Shown here in pieces: positions 41,201 to 50,530 of a DNA stretch of 64,000 bases. A program made the position numbers and the translations under genes. The first letter of the stretch is position 1; every line of letters begins with the position of its first letter. Origin of the DNA: CBDIHH01 sp965279095 (GTDB taxonomy: Bacteria; Pseudomonadota; Alphaproteobacteria; Caulobacterales; Caulobacteraceae). Location: contig CBDIHH010000005.1 of assembly GCA_965279095.1 (NCBI GenBank), positions 434,001 to 498,000 on the forward strand, given 5' to 3'. The notes beneath the pieces were generated by a model. It was not told the DNA's origin, made no database searches, and was given only the letters and a program-made list of their open reading frames with translations.

Positions 41201-43398
41201 CCCAGAGCCACCCTCTTCGGCGCCGCGTCATCGAGCGTCTTCGACCGCGGAAATTTCAACAGCGCCCGGGCGCCGGGCGCAGAGTCGGCGTCGAGCAGGA
41301 CAAGCTGTCCCTCGTGATCCTCGAGGATGCGCTTGACGATCGCCAGGCCAAGCCCGGTGCCCTTCTCGCGGGTCGTCACATAGGGCTCGGTGAGCCGGTC
41401 GCGGTCCTTGGCGGGCAGACCGATGCCGTTGTCCTCGATCTCGAAGGTCACGCTGGCGTCGTCGACCAGCAGGCGGGCGCGGATATGGCCATGTATGTCC
41501 GGCTCCTTGGCCTGGCGGCCATGGATCGCCTCGGCGGCGTTCTTCAGCACATTGGTGAGGGCCTGGCCCACCATGCGGCCGTCGCACACGACCTTGGCCT
41601 CGGCGGTGGGCTCGTCCATCTCCACCAGGATGCTGGGGCTGGCGACGCGCTGGGCGAACACGCCCTGGCGCAGCAGCTCCGCCGCGTCGCACTCGCCGAA
41701 CTGGGGCGCCGGCATGCGGGCGAAGGCGGAGAATTCGTCGACCATGCGGCCGATGTCGCCGACCTGGCGGATGATGGTGTCGGTGCAGCGGTCGAAGGTC
41801 TCCAGGTCGCTGGTGATCTCGCGGCGGTATTTGCGGCGGATGCGCTCGGCCGACAGCTGGATCGGGGTCAGAGGGTTCTTGATCTCATGGGCGATGCGGC
41901 GGGCGACGTCCTTCCAGGCGGCGTTCCGCTGGGCCGCCACCAGGCGGGTGATGTCGTCGAAGGTCAGCACCAGCCCGCCCTCGGCGGTGCAGGTGGCGCG
42001 GATGCGCAGGCGACGGGTTTCGCCGCGGCGGATGACGTCGATCTCCTCCTCGGCCTCGCCCTTGGCGCGGGCGCCGGCGGCGACCGACGCCAGTTCTCCC
42101 GCCGCCTCGGCGAGGCTGCGGCCCACGGCCGAGCTGGGCAGGGCGAGCAGCACCGAGGCCTGGCTGTTGGCCGCGGAAATGCGGTCGTCCCGGTCCAGGC
42201 CGATCACCCCGGCGCTGACCCCCGCCAGCACGGTCTCGATGAACTCGCGGCGCGACTCCGCATCGGCGTTGGCCGCCCGCAGCGCCCGCTGCTGGGTCTG
42301 CAGGTCGCTGGTCATGCGGTTGAAGGCGCGCGACAGGACGGCGATCTCCTCAGGATCGTTCTCGCTATCCACCCGGGCGTCGAGGTCGCCGCTGGCCACC
42401 CGCCCCGCCGCCTGCACCAGGCGCCCCACCGGGGCGGAGATGCTGTTGGCCGCCGCCAGGCCCAGCCAGATCGCCCCCACCAGCACCAGCAACACCGTCT
42501 CGGTGTAGCTGAGGATAAAGGCGGCCTGGACGCCATTGCGGTTGCTCTGGGCGTCCCGATAGGCGGCCAGGGATCCGGAAGCGGCGTCGAGGTCGCGCAG
42601 CACCCCCGGCTCCACCCGCCGGACCACATAGAGGTAGGCGTCGTTGTAGGAATCCAGGCGGTAGAGGGCCCGCATCAGGTCCTCGCCGTTGAAGGCGCGG
42701 ATGACGACCTCACGGTCCGAGGCCGCGAGGGACGAGGGCGGCGGGGCCACGAACCGGGGGGCGCTGTTGGCCTCGGCCCTGGCCAGGATGCGGCCGTCCT
42801 TGTCGATCACATAGGCGGCGGGGAAGAAGCGGTTGGCCGCCTGCCCCTCCAGAATCCGACTGTAGGTCAGGGGACTGTCACGCATCAGCGGGGCGGCACG
42901 GTTCATGTCCACGGCCATGGCCAGGACGTCGCCAAAGATCGTCTGCTGCTGCTCGTCGACATAGGCCTTGGACACCCGGGCGGAGTTCTCGACGACCGAG
43001 GAGACCCGTTCGCTGAACCAGCTGTCGACGCCGCGGTTGACCAGCACCCCGAAGAACAGGGCGACGATCACCGAGGGGATCACCGCCGCGGCGGCGAACA
43101 GGGTGGCGAACCGCAGGTGCAGCTGGGCGCCGGCGTCGCGGCGGCGCACCAGGAACAGCTGCAGCACCCGCCGGCCGATGACGCTGCCGACCGCGCCGAT
43201 CAGGATCAGATTCAATCCGACCACCCAGCCGAGCAGGCGGGTGGCGGGGCCCAGCGACCCGGCCCCGGGGGCGGACGACGCCAGGTAGATGGTCACGGCG
43301 GTGACGATCGCCGCCAGGCTGTAGGCGAAACCCAGCCAGCCCGACCCCGAACGACCGTGGGCGCGCAGATCTGTCTCGGGGGCGGACCGGATCGTCAT
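41197..43398 (-). CDS. ntrY: NtrY membrane sensor histidine kinase
   Basis: 733 residues. Three or four N-terminal transmembrane helices (from about residue 20 to 110), a periplasmic segment to about 290, another helix near 295-315, HAMP (NSISAPVGRLVQAAGRVASGD), PAS (about 390-500), HisKA with His in RIAHEIKNPLTP, and HATPase with DNGIGLPAKDRDRLTEPYVTTREKGTGLGL. It senses an envelope or redox/nitrogen signal and phosphorylates NtrX. Coupled to ntrX by a 4-nt overlap. Confidence 0.94.
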   Translation of the reverse strand: MTIRSAPETDLRAHGRSGSGWLGFAYSLAAIVTAVTIYLASSAPGAGSLGPATRLLGWVVGLNLILIGAVGSVIGRRVLQLFLVRRRDAGAQLHLRFATLFAAAAVIPSVIVALFFGVLVNRGVDSWFSERVSSVVENSARVSKAYVDEQQQTIFGDVLAMAVDMNRAAPLMRDSPLTYSRILEGQAANRFFPAAYVIDKDGRILARAEANSAPRFVAPPPSSLAASDREVVIRAFNGEDLMRALYRLDSYNDAYLYVVRRVEPGVLRDLDAASGSLAAYRDAQSNRNGVQAAFILSYTETVLLVLVGAIWLGLAAANSISAPVGRLVQAAGRVASGDLDARVDSENDPEEIAVLSRAFNRMTSDLQTQQRALRAANADAESRREFIETVLAGVSAGVIGLDRDDRISAANSQASVLLALPSSAVGRSLAEAAGELASVAAGARAKGEAEEEIDVIRRGETRRLRIRATCTAEGGLVLTFDDITRLVAAQRNAAWKDVARRIAHEIKNPLTPIQLSAERIRRKYRREITSDLETFDRCTDTIIRQVGDIGRMVDEFSAFARMPAPQFGECDAAELLRQGVFAQRVASPSILVEMDEPTAEAKVVCDGRMVGQALTNVLKNAAEAIHGRQAKEPDIHGHIRARLLVDDASVTFEIEDNGIGLPAKDRDRLTEPYVTTREKGTGLGLAIVKRILEDHEGQLVLLDADSAPGARALLKFPRSKTLDDAAPKRVALG

Positions 43399-43458
43399 CG
43401 AGGCCAGCCTAGGTGACTGTGCCCATTTATCAACAGCGATGTTGCAGGGATGACGCGG

Positions 43459-44886
43459 TCAGCGGGCGGGGCGGACGCGCTCGATACCCAGGTCCTGGAT
43501 CTTCTTGCGCAGGGTGTTTCGGTTGAGCCCAAGGATCTCGGCAGCCCGCACCTGGTTGCCGCGGGTGGCCGCGAGGGTCAGCCGGATCAGCGGCGCCTCG
43601 ACCTCTTCCAGCACCCGGTCATAGAGCCCCGCGGGCGGCAGGCCGTCGGGCTGATCGGCGAAATAGGAGGCCAGGTGGCGCTCGATCAGGCCCGACAGGG
43701 TGGCCGGGCCCTCCTCGCCCGGGCGCGAGGGGTCGTGATCCTGCAGCTCGCGCTCCACGATGCGCGCCGTGAGGGTGTCCTCGGCGTAGAGGGCGCACAT
43801 CCGCCGGATCAGGTTCTCGAGTTCGCGGACGTTGCCGGGCCAGGCGTGGGTCTTGAGGCGCTCGATGGCGCTCTGGTCGATGGTCTTGGCGGGCAGCCCC
43901 TCGCGGTGGGCCCGCAGCAGGAAGGCCCTGGCCAGTTCCGGGATGTCGTCGGTGCGGTCGCGCAGGGGCGGCAGGCGCAGGGGGGCGACATTGAGCCGGA
44001 AGAACAGGTCCTCGCGGAACAGCCCCTGCTGGATCAGCGCCCGCAGGTCGCGGTTGGTGGCGGCGATGATCCGCACATTGGGGCGCCGGCCGGTCTTGGG
44101 ATTGATGGTGGTCTCGGAGCCGTCGATGACCCGCAGCAGCCGGGTCTGGGCGTCCAGGGGCATGTCGCCGATCTCGTCGAGGAACAGGGTTCCGGCGTCG
44201 GCCTCCACCAGCTTGCCGATGTCCCCTTCCCCGCCCTTGCCGAACAGTTCGGTCTCGACCCGTTCGCGTGGGGTGGCGCCGAGGTTGATGACCACGAAGC
44301 GGCCATCACGGCGCCGGCCCATGTCGTGCAGGGCGCGGGCCACCAGTTCCTTGCCGGCCCCGGACTCCCCCAGGATGAGGACCGTCAGGTCCGCCCCCAC
44401 CAGGCGGGCGATGGTGCGGTAGACCTCCTGCATCGGCGCCGAGCGGCCGATCAGCGGCAGCCGCTCGTCCCGCATGGCCCGGGCCTGGGCCTTGGCCGCC
44501 TCGCCGTCGGCGGGACGGGTCAGGGCGCGCTTGGCGGCGTTGGTCATGTCGTCGAGGTCGAAGGGCTTGGGGACGTAGTCGAAGGCGCCCACCTCCGCGG
44601 CGTTGACCGCCGTGGTCAGGGTGTTCTGCGCGCTCATGACGATGATCGGCAGCTTGGGGCGTTCCTTGCGGATGCGCGGAAGCACGTCGAAGGCGTTGAG
44701 GTCCGGCATCACCACATCGGTGATGATCAGGTCGCCCTCCCCTTCGGACGCCCATTTGAGCAGGGTGGTGGCGTTGCCGGTGGCGCGGACCTGGTAGCCG
44801 AGGCGAGTGAAGGCCTGACTGAGCACCAGGCGGATCGACGCGTCGTCGTCGGCGATCAGGATCTTGGACTGCATCGTCATGGCCAT
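43459..44886 (-). CDS. ntrC: NtrC nitrogen response regulator lacking GAFTGA
   Basis: 475 residues. Receiver Asp57 in DLIITDVVMPD; AAA+ with Walker A GESGAGKE and intact Walker B GTLFLDEIGDMP; Fis-type helix-turn-helix RAAEILGLNRNTLRKKI. The GAFTGA sigma-54 loop is replaced by ELFGKGGEGDIGKLVEAD. The same loss is reported for Caulobacter NtrC, as I recall, which still controls nitrogen genes. Phosphorylated by NtrB. The start may be the ATG at 44874 (MQSKILIADDD); the longer start is listed. 18 nt after ntrB. Confidence 0.94.
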   Translation of the reverse strand: MAMTMQSKILIADDDASIRLVLSQAFTRLGYQVRATGNATTLLKWASEGEGDLIITDVVMPDLNAFDVLPRIRKERPKLPIIVMSAQNTLTTAVNAAEVGAFDYVPKPFDLDDMTNAAKRALTRPADGEAAKAQARAMRDERLPLIGRSAPMQEVYRTIARLVGADLTVLILGESGAGKELVARALHDMGRRRDGRFVVINLGATPRERVETELFGKGGEGDIGKLVEADAGTLFLDEIGDMPLDAQTRLLRVIDGSETTINPKTGRRPNVRIIAATNRDLRALIQQGLFREDLFFRLNVAPLRLPPLRDRTDDIPELARAFLLRAHREGLPAKTIDQSAIERLKTHAWPGNVRELENLIRRMCALYAEDTLTARIVERELQDHDPSRPGEEGPATLSGLIERHLASYFADQPDGLPPAGLYDRVLEEVEAPLIRLTLAATRGNQVRAAEILGLNRNTLRKKIQDLGIERVRPAR

Positions 44887-44904
44887 GGGCTTATCGCGGT
44901 ACCG

Positions 44905-45999
44905 TCACTCGTCGATGGGAAGCAGGACACGGAAGACGGTGCGGCCGGGTTCTGACTCGAAATCGATCAGACCCCCGTGGCCGGCGACCAGTTTGGCCAC
45001 AAGCGCGAGGCCAAGGCCCTGGCCCATCGCTTTTGAGGTGACAAACGGCTGGAACAGGTCGTCGCGCAGATGGGCGGGAACCCCGGGACCATTGTCCTGA
45101 ATGCGCACCTCCAGGGGCGCGCCGCGGATGGCGCGCCCGTCCGGGCCGCGCACGCGCATACCGTGGCGGTAGCCGGTGGAGATCATGATCTCGCCCCGGT
45201 TGTCGCCGCGGGCATGGGCCGCCTCGGCCGCGTTCTTCACCAGGTTGAGGAAGATCTGGATCAGCTGGTCCTCGTCGCCGAGGGTCTGCGGCAGGGACGG
45301 ATCATAGACCTCGCGCAGGATCAGGCCGTCGGCGGCGCCGTTGGCGGCCAGGGCCCGCACCCGGTCGAGCACGGCGTGGATGTTGACCGCGGCCCGCTCG
45401 GGCGCGGTGTCGTCGGAGAAGGCCTCCAACCGATCGACCAGCCGCCGGACCCGATCGGTCTCGTCCACGATCAGCTGCGACAGGGGCAGGTCGTCCGGCC
45501 GGGCGCTCTGCCCCAGCAGCTGCGCCGCCCCGCGGATGCCCGCCAGGGGGTTCTTGATCTCATGGGCCAGCATCCGCCCCAGGCCGATGATGGATCGCAG
45601 CCCGGCCTGTTCCTGGCGCTCGGAGGGAAGGCTCGGGGTGCGGATGTGCAGGCTGAGCAGGACGGCGCCGTCGCCGATGGGCGCCGCGGCGCAGTCGGCG
45701 GGAAACGGCGGCTGGCCGAACAGGCTGATCTCCACCCCCCGCTCGCGCACCTGGGCGGCCTCGGCGACGGCCCGGTCGATCAGGCTCACCAGCACCGAGC
45801 CGGTGGGCATGGCGTCGCGGAAACGGCCGCGCGACAGCAACGACAGCCCCTGGCCGAACAGGCCTTCGGCCGCCTCGTTGGCCGCCGCCAGGGCGCCGCC
45901 GCCATCGATGATCAGCGCCGGCTCAGGACTGAGGTCGAAGGCGGCGGACCGCAGTCGATCGGTGTTGGGCGGGTGGGGAACCCGTTGTCGCTCGGTCAT
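44905..45999 (-). CDS. ntrB: NtrB nitrogen sensor kinase
   Basis: 364 residues, soluble. PAS domain (about 20-125, ALIIDGGGALAAANEAAEGLF), HisKA with phospho-His in MLAHEIKNPLAGIRGA, and HATPase with DNGPGVPAHLRDDLFQPFVTSKAMGQGLGL. Controlled by PII signalling of glutamine status in the family; phosphorylates NtrC. It overlaps the dusB stop by 4 nt (ATGA), so it is expressed from the dusB promoter. Confidence 0.94.
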   Translation of the reverse strand: MTERQRVPHPPNTDRLRSAAFDLSPEPALIIDGGGALAAANEAAEGLFGQGLSLLSRGRFRDAMPTGSVLVSLIDRAVAEAAQVRERGVEISLFGQPPFPADCAAAPIGDGAVLLSLHIRTPSLPSERQEQAGLRSIIGLGRMLAHEIKNPLAGIRGAAQLLGQSARPDDLPLSQLIVDETDRVRRLVDRLEAFSDDTAPERAAVNIHAVLDRVRALAANGAADGLILREVYDPSLPQTLGDEDQLIQIFLNLVKNAAEAAHARGDNRGEIMISTGYRHGMRVRGPDGRAIRGAPLEVRIQDNGPGVPAHLRDDLFQPFVTSKAMGQGLGLALVAKLVAGHGGLIDFESEPGRTVFRVLLPIDE

Positions 46000-47021
46000 G
46001 CCGCCAGCCTCTCAGGTTGGGACCATAGGGTGACCAGGGCGTTCTCCACATCCGACGGTTGTTCCAGTCGGCAGATTTGGGCCTTGGCCGCCCGGCGTAC
46101 GGCCGGGTCGGCGGGCCAGGGGGCGGCCAGGACGTACCAGCCCAGGTGCTTGCGGAACATCCGCAGCCCCAGGTGGTCGCCGTAGAAGGCCAGGCTGTCG
46201 CGAAAATGGTTCAGGACGATATCCAGCCGCTCGACCACCGCCGGCTCGATCGCCGCCGGGCGGCCGGCGAGGGCGTCATCGAGGGCGCGCGCCAGCCAAG
46301 GGCGGCCGTAGGCCCCGCGACCGATCATCAGGCCGTCGGCGCCCGACGCGGCCAGGGCCTGGCGGGCGGTGTCGAGGTCGACGACGTCGCCGTTGGCGAT
46401 CACCGGGATGGTCACCGCCTGCTTGACCGCGGCGATGGCGGTCCAGTCCGCCCGGCCGGTGTAGAACTGGCAGCGGGTGCGGCCGTGAACGGTGATGGCG
46501 CGCACCCCGGCCCGTTGCGCCCGCCGCGCCAGCTCCGGGGCGTTGACGCTGCCATGGTCCCAGCCCAGGCGCATCTTCAGGGTCACGGGCACGGACGAGG
46601 CCTCCACCGCGGCGGCGATCAGGCCTTCGGCGAGGTCGAGGTCGCGCATCAGGGCCGATCCCGACAGGGCCCCGGTGACCTCCTTGGCGGGGCACCCCAT
46701 GTTCAGGTCGATGATCTGGGCGCCGGCCTCGCAGGCCATGCGGGCGCCCTGGGCGATCCACGACGCCTCCCGGCCGACCAACTGCACCACCATCAGGGGC
46801 AGCCCATCGCCCACCGCGGCCCGGCGCACCACATCGGGCCGTCGCCGGGCGAATTCGGCGCAGGCGACCATCTCGGTGGCCACATAGGCCGCGCCCAGTT
46901 TGGACGCCGCGCGGCGAAATGGCAGGTCGGAAACGCCCGTCATGGGGGCCAACCAAACCTTCCCCCCGACAGGCACGCCCCCCACCCTCAGGCCGGCGCC
47001 CAATTTTTGCTCATCGCCCAC
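45996..47021 (-). CDS. dusB: tRNA-dihydrouridine synthase DusB
   Basis: 341 residues as drawn. FMN TIM barrel: WLAPMTGVSDLPFR, active-site Cys in IDLNMGCPAKEVTG, and ITVHGRTRCQFYTG. Reduces uridine in the tRNA D-loop. The GTG at 47021 lies one base from AGGAGG, too close for normal initiation. That ribosome site is ideally spaced (8 nt) for an 8-codon reading frame instead, after which GTG 46985 would give 329 residues, close to the usual length. First gene of the dusB-ntrBC-ntrYX operon. Confidence 0.92.
   Translation of the reverse strand: MGDEQKLGAGLRVGGVPVGGKVWLAPMTGVSDLPFRRAASKLGAAYVATEMVACAEFARRRPDVVRRAAVGDGLPLMVVQLVGREASWIAQGARMACEAGAQIIDLNMGCPAKEVTGALSGSALMRDLDLAEGLIAAAVEASSVPVTLKMRLGWDHGSVNAPELARRAQRAGVRAITVHGRTRCQFYTGRADWTAIAAVKQAVTIPVIANGDVVDLDTARQALAASGADGLMIGRGAYGRPWLARALDDALAGRPAAIEPAVVERLDIVLNHFRDSLAFYGDHLGLRMFRKHLGWYVLAAPWPADPAVRRAAKAQICRLEQPSDVENALVTLWSQPERLAA
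46988..47014 (-). CDS. Possible leader peptide upstream of dusB
   Basis: ATG AGC AAA AAT TGG GCG CCG GCC TGA encodes MSKNWAPA. The AGGAGG at 47023-47028 is 8 nt from this ATG, the best-spaced ribosome site in the region. Its stop lies 2 nt ahead of GTG 46985, a candidate dusB start in another frame, so translation could terminate and restart. Single Trp, no attenuator hairpin seen. Confidence 0.35.
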   Translation of the reverse strand: MSKNWAPA

Positions 47022-47095
47022 GCCTCCTTTTTAGGCAGCCGCAGGGGCGTCGTCCAGTCTGGACAAGCGGCCGAACCTCGCCGAAACACTGGCCC

Positions 47096-48232
47096 ATGCG
47101 ATTTTCGGCGATTGTTGTCGCCGCGGGCACAGGCAGCCGCGCGGGCGAAGGGACGCCTAAGCAGTGGCGGATCGTGGGCGGGCGCCCTGTCGCCGCCTGG
47201 TCGGTCCAGGCCCTGGCTGAGGCCGGCGCAGACCGGATCGTCGTGGTGATCCCCCCTGACGACGCGGGCGAGGCCAAGGCGGCCCTGGGCGCCCTGGAGG
47301 TGACGCTGATCAGCGGCGGCGCCACCCGGGACGCTTCGGTCAAGGCGGGACTGGCGGCGCTGGAAGACGCCGAGATCATCCTCGTCCACGACGCGGCCCG
47401 CCCCTTCGTGACCCGCGGTCATGTGGACGCGCTGCTCGCCGCCCTGGTCGAGGCCGACGGCGCCCTGCCCGCCCTGGCCATGGCCGACACCCTCAAGCGC
47501 CGCGACGGCGACCGGCTGGTCACCGTGCCCCGCGAGGGCCTGTGGCGCGCCCAGACACCCCAGGCCTTCCGGGCCGAGGTCCTGCGCGCCGCCTACGCCG
47601 CCTGGCCGGCCGGGGAGACGCCCACCGACGACGCCGCCGTGGTCGAGCGCGCCGGCGGCCGGGTGGCGCTGGTTACGGGGGATCCGCGCCTGATGAAGCT
47701 GACCTATCCGGAGGATTTCGCCATGGCCGAGACCCTGTCCCAAGGCGCCCGCGTCAGCCGCATCGGCCAGGGCTTCGACGCCCACCGTTTCGGCCCGGGC
47801 GAGGCCGTCTGGCTGTGCGGGGTCGCCATCCCCCATGACCAGGGCCTCGTGGGTCATTCCGACGCCGACGTGGCCCTTCACGCGGTGACCGACGCCATCC
47901 TCGGCGCCATCGGCGCCGGCGACATCGGCGACCATTTCCCGCCGACGGACCCGCAATGGCGCGGGGCGCCGTCGCGGCTGTTCCTGGAGCACGCCGTCGC
48001 CCTGGTCGCCGCCCGGGGCGGCGAGCTGGTCAATGTCGACCTGACCCTCATCTGCGAGGCGCCGCGGATCAAGCCGCAACGCGCCGCCATGCGGGCCAGC
48101 CTGGCCCAGATCCTTGGCCTGCCCTTGGACCGGGTGAGCGTGAAGGCCACCACCACCGAGGGTTTGGGGTTCACCGGCCGGCGCGAGGGCGTCGCCGCTC
48201 AGGCGGTCTGCCTGGTCGACATGCCCGCCTGA
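47096..48232 (+). CDS. ispDF: Bifunctional IspD-IspF isoprenoid enzyme
   Basis: 378 residues. IspD domain (about 1-225; VVAAGTGSRAGEGTPKQW, VHDAARPFV, TPQAFRAEVL) adds CMP to methylerythritol phosphate. IspF domain (about 226-378; GFDAHRFGPG, GHSDADVALHAVTDA, IGDHFPPTDPQW) makes the 2,4-cyclodiphosphate with Zn. The fusion is usual in alphaproteobacteria. ATG 47096 was chosen by homology; no clear ribosome site precedes it. Divergent from dusB across 74 bp. Confidence 0.95.
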   Translation: MRFSAIVVAAGTGSRAGEGTPKQWRIVGGRPVAAWSVQALAEAGADRIVVVIPPDDAGEAKAALGALEVTLISGGATRDASVKAGLAALEDAEIILVHDAARPFVTRGHVDALLAALVEADGALPALAMADTLKRRDGDRLVTVPREGLWRAQTPQAFRAEVLRAAYAAWPAGETPTDDAAVVERAGGRVALVTGDPRLMKLTYPEDFAMAETLSQGARVSRIGQGFDAHRFGPGEAVWLCGVAIPHDQGLVGHSDADVALHAVTDAILGAIGAGDIGDHFPPTDPQWRGAPSRLFLEHAVALVAARGGELVNVDLTLICEAPRIKPQRAAMRASLAQILGLPLDRVSVKATTTEGLGFTGRREGVAAQAVCLVDMPA

Positions 48233-48251
48233 GGCGTCGTCCGGCGCGGCC

Positions 48252-50459
48252 TCAGTAGCTGCGCCCCCCCCGCAACCGCGCCCACAGGGCGCCCGGTACA
48301 TTGGTGTAGTCGTCCGTCCAGGCTCGGGCGACATGGGTGGTCGGCGTCCAGCCCGGCAGGGCGGCATAGGCCTCGAGCACCTTGGGATCGCGGGCGGCGA
48401 TGATCGCCTGGGACGAACTCTCCACATAGGTCTGCTGGGCGCGGCTGTAGTAGCTCTGCTCGAGCAGGGAGGCCCCCGCCGCGCGCATGGCCGCCGCCGC
48501 CGGTCCGGCCAGTTCCAGGTTGCGGTTGGACAGGTGCAGGATGACCACGCCCCCGGGCTTGATCACCCGCAGATAGGTGCGCATGGCCTCGGTGGTCATC
48601 AGGTGGGTGGGGACGCTGTCCGACGAGAAGGCGTCCACCAGAAGGATGTCGTAGCTGCCTGACGGCACGCGCTCGAGAGACTGACGGGCGTCCCCGAGGG
48701 TTAGGGCCACCGGCCCCTGGGCGCAGCCCCGGACGAAGCTGAACTTCGACGGATCGAAGGCCAGCCGCACCACCAGGGGATCGATCTCGAAGAAGCGGAT
48801 GCGGTCCGAGCGGCGGACATAGGTCGAGACGGTGCCCGCGCCGAGGCCCACCGCCCCGATCGACACCGCCGGCCGCCGGCCCTGCTCCAGCCGCATCACC
48901 TGGCCGATGGGCGTGCCAGGGGCGTAGTAGGTGGTCGGCCAGCAGCGCTGGGCCGGTCGCAAACCCTGGGTTCCATGCAGCGTCGAGCCGTGGATCATGA
49001 CCCTCACCGCGCCCAGCACCGGGGTCGGCGCCTCGACGATCTGGACGACGCCAAAGAAGCTGCGGTGGGTTTCAGAGCCCTTGCGCAGCATGTTCGGCAG
49101 GTAGCTGGCCAGGCCAAGGGCGGCCAGCAGGATGACAAAGGGAACCGCCCGCCGCATCTGCAGCACGCCATAGGCGGCCACCAGGAGCAGCAGCAGCAGG
49201 CGCACCTGATACGGCATGGGAATGGGCAGCAGCAGCACCGCAGCGATGACCACGCCGCCGGCGAGGCCGATCCACTGGAAGCGGCCGAGCGGCCCCTGCC
49301 CCCACGGCCGCGCCAGGCAAGCCAGGACCAGCACGATGGGATACTCCCAAACCCCGTTGAAGATCACCGGGGCGGCGAAGGCGGTGAAGGCGCCGCCGAG
49401 CACCCCGCCCAGGGACATCCACAGGTAGAACTCCGTCAACCGCGCCGGCGCCGGTCGCCGCGCGGACAGGGCCTGGGCGCAGACGAGAGCCGTCAGAAAA
49501 AAAGCCAGCAGGTGGACGGCGAACTGCAGCGCCAGCGGTGCGGCGGGCTCGTTGGAGAGCACCAGGGCCATGCCCGGGAACGCCGCCTGGGCCAGCAGGG
49601 CGGCCCCCGGCGGGATCAGCGGCCGCGACTGGAAGGCGATGATGAAGGTGACGAGATAGAGAGCCAGCGGAATGACCCAGAGGAAGGGCGCCGAGGCGAC
49701 GTCGGCGGTCAGGTGGCCCGTGACCCCCAACAGCAGGCTGCACGGCGCAGCCGCCAGCAGCAGCCAGACCAGCCGGTCGCGCCAGCCCACCGGGGCAGCG
49801 GCCGGCGCCACGACCGGCGCCAGGGTCTCCCTCGCCCGCCAGGTCGCGGCGGCGAGGCCCACCACCAAGAGCACGAAGACCGCATAGCCCAGGCTCCAGG
49901 CCATGGCCTGGGTTCCCAGCCGCAGCAGGGGCTCGATCGCGAGCGGATAGGCCAGCAGGGCCGCCAGACTGCCGACGTTGCTGGCGGCGTAGAGCCGGTA
50001 GGGATCGCGCCCCTCCGGATGGGTGCGCGCATACCAGGCCTGGATGAGCGGCGCGGTCGCCGAGAGCGCGGCGAAAGGGGCGCCCAGCGACACGGCCAGC
50101 ACCCCCACCAGCCACAGGGCCGGGGCGTTCACATAGGGGTCGCCGAGGAGGCCTGACAGATGCAGGGGCAACACCAGGGCCGCAAGGCAGAGCACCGCCA
50201 GGTGGACGCCCATCTGCGCGCGCACGGACGCCAGCCTCTGCAGGGCGTGGGCGTAGGCGTAGCCGGCCAGCAGCGCCACCTGGAAGAAGGCCAGGCTGGT
50301 GTTCCACACCGCCGTCGATCCGCCCAGGCGCGGCAGGATCATCCTGGCGATCATCGGCTGCACCGAGAACACCAGGGCGGCGCTGACCAGCACGGCCAGG
50401 GCGAACAGGCCCGCGCCGCGCCCGTGGCCGGCGGAGCCTGAGGCAGGCAGGTCGGTCAT
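48252..50459 (-). CDS. Fused MFS-like membrane / spermidine-synthase-like protein
   Basis: 735 residues from ATG 50459. About 12 or more hydrophobic helices fill residues 10-460 (LFALAVLVSAALVFSVQPM, PFAALSATAPLIQAWYAR). The C-terminal soluble part, from about 490, is a spermidine-synthase-like Rossmann methyltransferase fold: GAVGLGAGTVSTY, FFEIDPLVVRLAF, SYDILLVDAFSSDSVPTHLMT. Such fusions are common but their substrate is unknown; polyamine synthesis is not established. Convergent with ispDF, divergent from cinA. Confidence 0.88.
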   Translation of the reverse strand: MTDLPASGSAGHGRGAGLFALAVLVSAALVFSVQPMIARMILPRLGGSTAVWNTSLAFFQVALLAGYAYAHALQRLASVRAQMGVHLAVLCLAALVLPLHLSGLLGDPYVNAPALWLVGVLAVSLGAPFAALSATAPLIQAWYARTHPEGRDPYRLYAASNVGSLAALLAYPLAIEPLLRLGTQAMAWSLGYAVFVLLVVGLAAATWRARETLAPVVAPAAAPVGWRDRLVWLLLAAAPCSLLLGVTGHLTADVASAPFLWVIPLALYLVTFIIAFQSRPLIPPGAALLAQAAFPGMALVLSNEPAAPLALQFAVHLLAFFLTALVCAQALSARRPAPARLTEFYLWMSLGGVLGGAFTAFAAPVIFNGVWEYPIVLVLACLARPWGQGPLGRFQWIGLAGGVVIAAVLLLPIPMPYQVRLLLLLLVAAYGVLQMRRAVPFVILLAALGLASYLPNMLRKGSETHRSFFGVVQIVEAPTPVLGAVRVMIHGSTLHGTQGLRPAQRCWPTTYYAPGTPIGQVMRLEQGRRPAVSIGAVGLGAGTVSTYVRRSDRIRFFEIDPLVVRLAFDPSKFSFVRGCAQGPVALTLGDARQSLERVPSGSYDILLVDAFSSDSVPTHLMTTEAMRTYLRVIKPGGVVILHLSNRNLELAGPAAAAMRAAGASLLEQSYYSRAQQTYVESSSQAIIAARDPKVLEAYAALPGWTPTTHVARAWTDDYTNVPGALWARLRGGRSY

Positions 50460-50530
50460 GGCCTCATCTTTCGGCGTGACGGCGGGGCGAGCATCGGTGT
50501 CAATGTCGGCCGATTCCACGAGGCGCCGCC

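Noticed and set aside
41314..43416. A 700-codon plus-strand open frame opposite ntrY
   Set aside because: Shadow of NtrY; no motifs, His/Gly/Gln-rich low-complexity typical of antisense frames at high GC.
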